Assembly: GCA_964571965.1 (NCBI GenBank)
Contig: CAZNFQ010000004.1
Coordinates: 1 to 63,242 of the forward strand
Length of the DNA: 63,242 nucleotides
Direction: 5' to 3'
DNA from: Sabulitectum sp964571965
GTDB taxonomy: Bacteria; Fermentibacterota; Fermentibacteria; Fermentibacterales; JCC-6
Shown here: positions 25,943 through 32,795 of the stretch, in pieces
Numbering within the stretch: position 1 is the first letter of the stretch
Layout of the letters: each line of letters begins with the position of its first letter
The notes under the pieces: model-generated
Seen by the model: the letters and a program-made list of their open reading frames with translations, nothing else
Database searches by the model: none
Told to the model about the DNA's origin: nothing
Position numbers and translations under genes: made by a program

Positions 25943-27872
25943 GTTTCGGCAGTGCAGGTCGAAGGCATTCTTCAACAACGAATTCCAGAGCCTTGTCAAC
26001 GTCCAGAGACCCCCTGTCGCCTTCGCCGTGCCTGCGAATAGCCACCATATCTGATCCGGTTTCCTTCTCTCCGACAACGAACATGAATGGAACCTTGCCG
26101 GTTTCAGCTTCCCGAATCCTGTAGCCTATTGTTTCACTTCTGGCATCAAGCTGGCATCTTATACCGGCTGATAATGCTTTTTCATATACTTTCTCCGCAA
26201 ATTCAACCTGAGCGGAGGTAATCGGTAAGATAACAAGCTGAACCGGTGACAGCCAACCCGGGAAGTTCCCGGCGAAATGTTCGATTAGGTTTCCGATGAA
26301 TCTCTCCACTGAACCGAAGAGAGCTCTGTGTACCATGTACACCCGGTGTTCGTTGCCGTCATCGCCGATGTAGTTCAGGTCGAATCTGCTTGGAATATTG
26401 AAATCGAACTGCACTGTGGGACCCTGCCAGTATCGGCCCAGAGCATCCCTCAGCTTGATATCTATCTTGGGTCCGTAAAAGGCGGCTTCTCCGGTAACCG
26501 TTGTGTACTCCTCACCCATATCGTCCAGGGCTTTTGCCAGAGCAGGCTCCACCTCGGCCCAGTGGGAAGGATCACCGGCATATTTACCGGGGTTTTCAGG
26601 ATCCATGAGAGAGAGCTCTATACGGTATCCGAAGTCGAATATCTTAAGGAAATAGAGGGCGAATCTGACCACGTCCTGTATCTCAGCAACGATCTGATCC
26701 GGTGTGCAGAAGATGTGGCCGTCGTCCACGGTGAATCCCCTGACCCTCATGAGGCCGTGAAGGGCGCCGCTCCGCTCGTACCTGTATACGGTTCCCAGCT
26801 CGGCAAGCCTGATGGGAAGCTCCCGGTAGGAGCGCTTCTGACTCCGGTAAATGATTATGTGTCCGGGACAGTTCATGGGTTTGAGGGCGTATTCTCCGTT
26901 CTCCACCTCGGTGAAGTACATATTGTCCCTGTAATAGTCATAGTGGCCTGAAGTCTTCCAAAGCTCCACAGGGGCTATGTGCGGTGTGCTCACAAGCTGA
27001 TACCCGGCCCGACGGTGTGCATCCTTCCAGAGCTGCTCAAGGTTTTCCTTGACAATGGTCCCGCTGGGAAGCCAGTAGACGAAGCCGGGACCGCCCATAC
27101 CGCTTGAACTGTAAAGTCCCAGTTCACGCCCCAGTTTTCTGTGATCACGTTTCCTGGCCTCTTCCATGAGATCAAGATGCTTCTCAAGCTGATCCGCATC
27201 CGGGAAAACCGTGCCGTACACCCTGGTGAGCATTTCATTCTTCTCGTCACCGCGCCAGTAGGCTCCTGCCACACTGGTAAGTTTAAAAGCTTTTAGAAAC
27301 CTGGTGGAAGGAACGTGGGGCCCTCTGCACAGGTCGGTGAAGTCTCCAAGGGTGTAGACCGATATGGTCTCACCGCGGTCCTCTATCTCTTTCAGAAGCT
27401 CCGTCTTGAACTTTTCACCCTTCTGGCTGAATAACTCCACGGCTTCCTGGTATGACATGCCGATCCTGGTAAATGGTATGTTCTTCTTCACCAGTCTCTT
27501 CATTCGGCTGCTTATTTTCTCGAGGTCGCTTTCTCCCTGAAAACCGGGAATCAGCATGTCGTAGTAGAACCCGTCTTCGATGGAGGGTCCGATCCCGAAC
27601 CTGGTTTCAGGGTAGAGTTCCATTACTGCGGCTGCCATGAGATGGGCACAGCTGTGCCTCAGAATGTCCAGAGCTTCAGGATCATTCATGGTGATGATCC
27701 TTATGTGACCTTCGCCGGGAATGGGAGCAGAAAGGTCGTACATCGTGCCGTCCAGCTGAAATGCAAGGGCATTCCTGGCCAGCCCCTTTGAAATGGAAGA
27801 TGCAACTTCCATTCCGGTGGTGCCGGGAGAAATTTCTGTTGAACTGTTGTCTGGGAACCAAATACGTATCAT
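25935..27872 (-). CDS. thrS: Threonyl-tRNA synthetase
   Basis: Class II synthetase charging tRNA-Thr. The 645 residues comprise an N-terminal TGS domain (1-65), the editing domain with HSCAHLMAAAV and the metal-binding YTLGDFTDLCRGPHVPSTR region, the catalytic core with MNCPGHIIIYRSQKRSYRE and VRGFTVDDGHIFCTPDQI, and a C-terminal anticodon-binding domain. Full length, so editing and synthesis should both be active. A TTG at 27881 abuts GGAGG with no spacing, whereas the ATG at 27872 is nine bases from it; the latter is chosen. It follows tRNA-Val and shares its last codons with the infC ribosome site. Confidence 0.97.
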   Translation of the reverse strand: MIRIWFPDNSSTEISPGTTGMEVASSISKGLARNALAFQLDGTMYDLSAPIPGEGHIRIITMNDPEALDILRHSCAHLMAAAVMELYPETRFGIGPSIEDGFYYDMLIPGFQGESDLEKISSRMKRLVKKNIPFTRIGMSYQEAVELFSQKGEKFKTELLKEIEDRGETISVYTLGDFTDLCRGPHVPSTRFLKAFKLTSVAGAYWRGDEKNEMLTRVYGTVFPDADQLEKHLDLMEEARKRDHRKLGRELGLYSSSGMGGPGFVYWLPSGTIVKENLEQLWKDAHRRAGYQLVSTPHIAPVELWKTSGHYDYYRDNMYFTEVENGEYALKPMNCPGHIIIYRSQKRSYRELPIRLAELGTVYRYERSGALHGLMRVRGFTVDDGHIFCTPDQIVAEIQDVVRFALYFLKIFDFGYRIELSLMDPENPGKYAGDPSHWAEVEPALAKALDDMGEEYTTVTGEAAFYGPKIDIKLRDALGRYWQGPTVQFDFNIPSRFDLNYIGDDGNEHRVYMVHRALFGSVERFIGNLIEHFAGNFPGWLSPVQLVILPITSAQVEFAEKVYEKALSAGIRCQLDARSETIGYRIREAETGKVPFMFVVGEKETGSDMVAIRRHGEGDRGSLDVDKALEFVVEECLRPALPKRR

Positions 27873-27915
27873 CGTGCTCAACCTCCTCCCGGATGTGAAA
27901 TTCTTCCAATGAATA

Positions 27916-27992
27916 TGGTGGGCGATACTGGAATCGAACCAGTGACCTCTTGCATGTCAAGCAAGCACTCTAACCAACTGAGCTAATCGCCC
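27916..27992 (-). tRNA. tRNA-Val (anticodon GAC), CCA encoded
   Basis: The minus strand folds as a cloverleaf: acceptor GGGCGAT/ATCGCCC, D arm GCTC...GAGT with AGTTGGTTA loop, anticodon stem CTTGC/GCAAG with loop TTGACAT (anticodon GAC, reading GUC and GUU), a five-base variable loop, and T arm ACTGG/CCAGT with TTCGATT. Discriminator A is followed by an encoded CCA. It lies 43 bases before thrS and has its own promoter candidate upstream. Confidence 0.97.
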
Positions 27993-28028
27993 ACCGATAC
28001 TGTTCAGTGATGTCAATACTGCCGGCGA

Positions 28029-28058
28029 ACAATATCCAAAAACACGCCTCTATGTCAA
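28029..28058 (-). promoter_or_regulatory. Predicted sigma70 promoter of tRNA-Val (and possibly thrS operon)
   Basis: On the minus strand TTGACA (perfect -35) is followed after 18 bases by TATTGT (four of six). Transcription would start about 30 bases before the tRNA. The element is bracketed by a 7-bp inverted repeat (GCCGGCG at 28021-28027, CGCCGGC at 28063-28069). Confidence 0.55.
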
Positions 28059-28083
28059 GTGACGCCGGCTGTTTCCAGAGGGA

Positions 28084-29031
28084 TCAATCCGCGATTATGG
28101 TGGTACCTGATTCACCTTTGAGAGCGCTTATCAGATTCCCGGGGGATGAAATCACGACCCTTGAACCTCCGTGTTCCAGAAAACCGAGGGCCGCTTTGAT
28201 CTTGGGCATCATGGAGCCGGAAGCAAAGTGTCCCTCGTCCATATACTTCTGAGCCTCGGATTCCGTGATCTTCCTCAGAGCCTTTTGTTCAGGTTTGCCG
28301 AAGTTCACATAAACCTCCGGGACACCGGTGGAGATCACGAATGTGGGGGCATTGAGCTTTGTTGCCAGGAGGGCTGTGGCATGGTCTTTGTCTATCACCG
28401 CCGCCACTCCCCTTATCTTTTTACCTTCCCTGACAACGGGAACCCCGCCGCCGCCTGCGGCTATTACGATCTGTCCGGCTTCCACAAGGGCATTTATGCA
28501 GTCTATCTCAATTATCTTCTTGGGAATCGGAGAAGGCACTACCCTGCGCCAGCCTCTCCCTGCATCCTCCCTCATTATCCAGTTCTTCTCCGTCATCTTC
28601 TCCCGGGCTTCCTCTTCGCTGTAGAAAGGTCCCACCGGTTTGGTCGGATTACTGAACCCCGGATCGTCGGGTTTCACCTGAACCTGGGTTATGACACTGG
28701 AGACTGGAATGTCCTTTCCCCTCTCCTCCAGAACGTCTCCAAGGACCTGCTGGAGAAAGTAGCCTATGATCCCCTGGGTTGCAGCCACGTTGACGTCCAT
28801 GCCGTCAGGGGGGATCACTGCGGAAGCCTGGGCATTCCTTATCAGTTCGTATCCCACCTGGGGACCGTTGCCATGGGTCACCACCAGGCTTCCGAACATC
28901 TCTGCTATCTCCGCAAGCTCCTCGCAGACCTCTCTTGCCACCTCGTGGGTATCCCTGTTGCCCCTGCGTGAACCGGGGTTGATGAGAGAATTACCGCCTA
29001 TGGCAACGACTATTCTTCCATGATTTCTCAT
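28084..29031 (-). CDS. arcC: Carbamate kinase
   Basis: Transfers phosphate from carbamoyl phosphate to ADP, yielding ATP plus carbamate. The 315 residues include VVAIGGNSLINPG (8-20), VVTHGNGPQVGYE (about 49-61) and a C-terminal ASGSMMPKIKAALGFLE, all typical of carbamate kinase; length is normal. It starts with ATG in a four-base ATGA overlap with lspA. No arginine deiminase, ornithine carbamoyltransferase or other carbamoyl phosphate-generating gene is nearby, so its metabolic source is open: arginine, agmatine, purine or creatinine breakdown, or supply of carbamoyl phosphate in reverse. About 90 bases separate it from tRNA-Val. Confidence 0.93.
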   Translation of the reverse strand: MRNHGRIVVAIGGNSLINPGSRRGNRDTHEVAREVCEELAEIAEMFGSLVVTHGNGPQVGYELIRNAQASAVIPPDGMDVNVAATQGIIGYFLQQVLGDVLEERGKDIPVSSVITQVQVKPDDPGFSNPTKPVGPFYSEEEAREKMTEKNWIMREDAGRGWRRVVPSPIPKKIIEIDCINALVEAGQIVIAAGGGGVPVVREGKKIRGVAAVIDKDHATALLATKLNAPTFVISTGVPEVYVNFGKPEQKALRKITESEAQKYMDEGHFASGSMMPKIKAALGFLEHGGSRVVISSPGNLISALKGESGTTIIAD

Positions 29032-29513
29032 TGTTTTTCCTCCGATGAGACCTCAAGCCGTCGAGTTTTTCTGTACACCAGAAAAACGGCGATGCCCCCG
29101 ATGCAGATGGCTATGTCCGCCACATTGAACGTGGGCCATCTCCATCCGTTAATGCCCACGTCTATGAAATCAGTTACCTTACCCAGGATTATCCGGTCTA
29201 TCAGGTTCCCCAGAGCGCCGCCGAGAATTACCCCCAGCCACAGAACACCGCCGGCAGCTTCGGTTTTCATCATGTATCTCACCAGAAGAACACAGGCCAG
29301 AGCGGTGAAAACTGTGAGTACCACCGGACCGCCCCAGCCCAGGCTGAAAGCGGCTCCGAAGTTGTATCTGAGGGTTAATCTCACCGTTTCCCCGAGGATC
29401 TCCCTGGGAATACCCTTCATGAGTTCGTTCCTGACAGCCGCCTTCGTTATCTGATCCGCAGCTATCACCAGACCTGAAGTGATGAAAGCCTTTGTTCTTA
29501 TACTAGCGCTCAA
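29028..29513 (-). CDS. lspA: Lipoprotein signal peptidase (signal peptidase II)
   Basis: Inner-membrane aspartyl protease that cleaves prolipoproteins after lipidation by Lgt. The 161-residue protein has four hydrophobic segments and both catalytic aspartate motifs, GNLIDRI and FNVADIAICIG, plus DQITKAAVR near the N-terminus. The reading frame opens further upstream inside ileS, but those codons coincide with the ileS zinc ribbon; a TTG at 29513 giving SASIRTKAFITSG is the likely start (11-base overlap with ileS, weak AAGG 12 bases upstream). ileS-lspA adjacency is common. The matching lgt lies at 42956-43762. Confidence 0.93.
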   Translation of the reverse strand: MSASIRTKAFITSGLVIAADQITKAAVRNELMKGIPREILGETVRLTLRYNFGAAFSLGWGGPVVLTVFTALACVLLVRYMMKTEAAGGVLWLGVILGGALGNLIDRIILGKVTDFIDVGINGWRWPTFNVADIAICIGGIAVFLVYRKTRRLEVSSEEKQ

Positions 29514-32268
29514 TGGACTGCAGAACCTTACCGCACCTGGGGCACACATCACCTGCAAAGGAACTGGAACCCACCTCGGGGAGGATCTTCCAGCACCGCT
29601 GACACTTCCCGCCTTCAGCTCTCACGGTTTTTATCTCCATGGTACTGCCCGGGCTGACAAGGACTCTCGATACTATAAGGAAATCGGCCCAGTCCTCACC
29701 ATTGGCGCTCTCCACCATTTCAGCAGGCAGGATTAGGTACACATGAGCATCCAGACCGCCGCCTATGGTTCCGTCTGCCCTGTTCTCCTCCAGTTGCTTG
29801 AGAACGGTTTTCCGAACTTCCAGGCAGGGTTCCCAGGACTTGAGCTCCTTCTCCTGTTCACCGCTGAGGGCCTTTGTGCCATGGAAGACTTCCAGGTGGA
29901 CGCTGTCTGAGGTTTTCAGGGACTCGGGAAGGTGTTCCCATATATCTTCTGCGGTGAAGGGTATGATTGGTGCGAGAAGTTTCGTAAGATGCACCGTAAG
30001 CCATCCCAGAAGCTCCACCGTGGCCTTTCTGCCCGGGCTTTCCACGCTGTCGCAGTAAAGCCTGTCCTTCCTGGCATCCAGATAAAGACCGGAAAGCTCT
30101 ATTACGAAGAAGTTCCTCAGCTCTCTGTAAACCCTGTGGAACTGAAACTTCCTGTATTCCTCCACACAGAAGGCAATCAGTTTGCGTGTTCTGAGCCATA
30201 TATAACGGTCAAGCCCATCAAGGGAATCCGGATCCGGCATGGTGCCTGTACAGTCGGCCAGGTTGCCAAGCATGAACCTGATGGTGTTCCTGATCTTCCT
30301 GTAGGCTTCCCTGCAGTCCTCCAGCTGGTTCAGATCAGCTCTGAAGTCCGAAGTGTAGTCAATTCCCGCAAACCACAACCTGAGAATATCCGCGCCGTTG
30401 GAGTTAATGATCTTCAGGGGTGAAATCACGTTGCCAAGTGATTTGGACATTTTCTTGCCCTTTTTATCCTGAATCAGCCCGTGGGTAATGATATGATCCG
30501 CAGGTCTTGACAGATCCAGGGCATTGGAGGTGATGAGGCTTACTCCGAACCAGCCCCGATGCTGGTCAGTGGCTTCCAGATAGACTGCAGCAGGACGCTC
30601 CAGACCATATTCTTCCGTCAGGACGTTCCAATGGCTCAGGGAACTGTCGAACCATACATCCAGAATGTCGTCAACCCTGGTCAATGAAGCACTACCGCAC
30701 ACAGGACAGGCCGGTTTTTCCCCTGCAAGGGCGAAAATCTCCTCAGGGGTCATCTCGAACCAGACATCTGCGCCTTTATCCAGCACTTCGTCCGCCACTT
30801 TATCTATAAGCTCTGAGTCGAGAACCGCCTCACCGCAATCGGCACAGCTGAAAACAGGCAGAGCTACCCCCCATGAACGCTGCCTGGAAAGACACCAGTC
30901 AGGGCGCACGGACATCATGTTCTTCATTCTCTCATAACCCCAACCCGGGTGCCACGTGACATCGTCAACCATCTCGAGAACCCGCTTTTTCAGGTCTCTG
31001 TGTTCGAGGCTTAGAAAGAACTGCTCGGTTGCCCGGAAGATCAGAGGAGTCTTGCAGCGCCAGCAGTGCGGATAGCTGTGCCTGATCTTCTTCTCTGCGA
31101 TCAGGTGTCCTGATGCTCTCAGATCCTCCACTATAATTGGATTCGCCTTGAAAACGTGAATTCCCGCGTATTTACCGCCATCGAGGGTAAAGGTGCCGTC
31201 GGGTCCAACCGGGCAGAAAGTATCTATTCCATAAGCTCTTCCCACCATGAAGTCTTCTGATCCATGCCCGGGTGCAGTGTGCACGCATCCGGTTCCATCC
31301 TCCATGGTTACATGGTCTGCCAGTATGATCCTCGAGGTTCTCGAGGGGTCCACAGGATGCTTCAGAAGAAGGTTTTCAAGGTCTCTGCCGGTAAAGGTTA
31401 ACTCCGATTTGATCTTTCCGTTAATGCCGGTTTCGTCAATAAATGCCAGGGCTCTCCTTGCGGCTACCAGGAAGCTTCTTCCTTCCGCTTCAACCACCGT
31501 ATAGCTCTCACCGGGATTCAATGCCACTGCCATGTTGGCGGGCAGGGTCCAGGGGGTGGTCGTCCAGATCACCACCTCCACTGAAGCGGGAACACCGGCT
31601 TTCTCCCATTGATCCGTATTTTCCTGACTGAAAGCCACATAAACCGATGGCGACGAGTGATCCCCGTACTCCACCTCTGCATCGGCAAGTGCAGTGGAGC
31701 ATGAGGTGCACCAGTGAATCGGCCGCAGTCCCTGGTAGATATATCCTTCACGAACAAGCTTACCGAAAGCCCTGACTATACCTGCCTCATATGTTTTTTT
31801 CATGGTCAGGTAGGGGTTGTTCCATCTTCCGAAAACACCCAGTCTCTTGAACTCTTCCCTTTGTATGTCAACGAATTCGGCTGCATAACTGCGGCATCTT
31901 TTCCTTATTTCCATTCTGGTGAGGGAAGCTCTCTCATCCCCGGCTTCAGTCATCACCTTGTGTTCGATGGGCATACCGTGGCAATCCCAGCCCGGAACAT
32001 ATGGAGAGTAATATCCCATCATAGAGTGACTTTTTACGATGAAGTCCTTCAGAATTTTATTCAGTGCGGTGCCGAGATGAACGTGGCCGTTGGCATATGG
32101 GGGACCGTCATGAAGGACGAAGGAGTCTGAACCTTCCCTGGCCTCTGACAGAAGTCCCTCAATGTCCATCTCTTCCCATTTTTGAAGAAGCTCCGGCTCC
32201 CTGTTGATCATATTCCCCTTCATGGAGAAGCTGGTTCTGGGAAGCCTTATAGTATCTTTGTAATTCAC
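29503..32268 (-). CDS. ileS: Isoleucyl-tRNA synthetase
   Basis: Class I synthetase charging tRNA-Ile. The 921 residues contain PPYANGHVHLG (56-66, HIGH signature), the editing domain with WTTTPWTLPANMAVA and GTGCVHTAPGHG, KKMSKSLGNVISP (KMSKS signature, about 595), the anticodon-binding domain, and a C-terminal zinc ribbon CQRCWKILPE...CPRCGKVL. The C-terminal zinc motif places it in the bacterial mupirocin-sensitive-type branch. The GTG start at 32268 shares a base with the preceding stop and has GAGG four bases upstream. Followed by lspA and arcC in coupled arrangement. Confidence 0.97.
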   Translation of the reverse strand: MNYKDTIRLPRTSFSMKGNMINREPELLQKWEEMDIEGLLSEAREGSDSFVLHDGPPYANGHVHLGTALNKILKDFIVKSHSMMGYYSPYVPGWDCHGMPIEHKVMTEAGDERASLTRMEIRKRCRSYAAEFVDIQREEFKRLGVFGRWNNPYLTMKKTYEAGIVRAFGKLVREGYIYQGLRPIHWCTSCSTALADAEVEYGDHSSPSVYVAFSQENTDQWEKAGVPASVEVVIWTTTPWTLPANMAVALNPGESYTVVEAEGRSFLVAARRALAFIDETGINGKIKSELTFTGRDLENLLLKHPVDPSRTSRIILADHVTMEDGTGCVHTAPGHGSEDFMVGRAYGIDTFCPVGPDGTFTLDGGKYAGIHVFKANPIIVEDLRASGHLIAEKKIRHSYPHCWRCKTPLIFRATEQFFLSLEHRDLKKRVLEMVDDVTWHPGWGYERMKNMMSVRPDWCLSRQRSWGVALPVFSCADCGEAVLDSELIDKVADEVLDKGADVWFEMTPEEIFALAGEKPACPVCGSASLTRVDDILDVWFDSSLSHWNVLTEEYGLERPAAVYLEATDQHRGWFGVSLITSNALDLSRPADHIITHGLIQDKKGKKMSKSLGNVISPLKIINSNGADILRLWFAGIDYTSDFRADLNQLEDCREAYRKIRNTIRFMLGNLADCTGTMPDPDSLDGLDRYIWLRTRKLIAFCVEEYRKFQFHRVYRELRNFFVIELSGLYLDARKDRLYCDSVESPGRKATVELLGWLTVHLTKLLAPIIPFTAEDIWEHLPESLKTSDSVHLEVFHGTKALSGEQEKELKSWEPCLEVRKTVLKQLEENRADGTIGGGLDAHVYLILPAEMVESANGEDWADFLIVSRVLVSPGSTMEIKTVRAEGGKCQRCWKILPEVGSSSFAGDVCPRCGKVLQSIER

Positions 32269-32795
32269 TACTCCTCACCTCCTTCAATTTCCTGAATCAC
32301 TTCATTCAGGAAAGAAAAGCTGTTAGTACCCTTCTCTGACGGTGTTCCGCAGTTAAGGACGAAAACCACCTTCGCCCCTCCGTGGGCCGCTGTGACGGCA
32401 AGGTCAAGCCCCTGGGATACCACTGCGTCACAGGGCAGTCCCTTCAGTTCAGCACCGGTGGTGAGCCGTATGTCAGGAACCCGCAGAACCGTTCCATGGG
32501 GAGGAACTCTGCCTGAAAGGGAAGGCACCATGTACATACCCCTGAGGTTGGGGAACCTGGGCCCCAGATCATCCCGGTTGGAACCGGCCAGATCACCTGT
32601 GCCGAAAAGGGCCAGATGGTCCGATGCGAAGAGCCAGCCCTTTCTCAGGCTCAGGGCATCTGCTCCGATAACAAAGAGTCTCTGCCCTGTTTCAAGGGCA
32701 TTCCTGACACCTTCAGGGGAATAATCCCCGTAAACAGAAACTCCGTCACGGGAAGATACGACATCCCCCCAGTCACGGGGTAGGAACACAACCAT
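32268..32795 (-). CDS. Short purine-nucleoside-phosphorylase-like protein
   Basis: A 175-residue protein that reads like a cut-down family 2 (trimeric) purine nucleoside phosphorylase, which is normally about 270 residues. VSVYGDYSPEGVRNAL (20-35) parallels the PNP segment with VHLYEGYSP; VIGADALSLRKG (42-53) sits where TNAAGGLN is expected; SDHLALFGTGDLAGSN and LGPRFPNLRGMY match the DHI-N-x-F ... GPRFPDMS region; AELKGLPCDAVVSQGL and VVFVLNCGTP match later core strands. The N-terminal phosphate-binding GSGLG loop and the usual catalytic histidine are absent, so ordinary phosphorolysis is doubtful. Homology is inferred by eye. ATG at 32795, AAGG six bases upstream; coupled to the TPR gene before it and ileS after it. 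Confidence 0.6.
   Translation of the reverse strand: MVVFLPRDWGDVVSSRDGVSVYGDYSPEGVRNALETGQRLFVIGADALSLRKGWLFASDHLALFGTGDLAGSNRDDLGPRFPNLRGMYMVPSLSGRVPPHGTVLRVPDIRLTTGAELKGLPCDAVVSQGLDLAVTAAHGGAKVVFVLNCGTPSEKGTNSFSFLNEVIQEIEGGEE

Noticed and set aside
27873..28083. T-box riboswitch before thrS
   Set aside because: The space is filled by a complete tRNA-Val and its promoter; no T-box consensus or antiterminator is seen.
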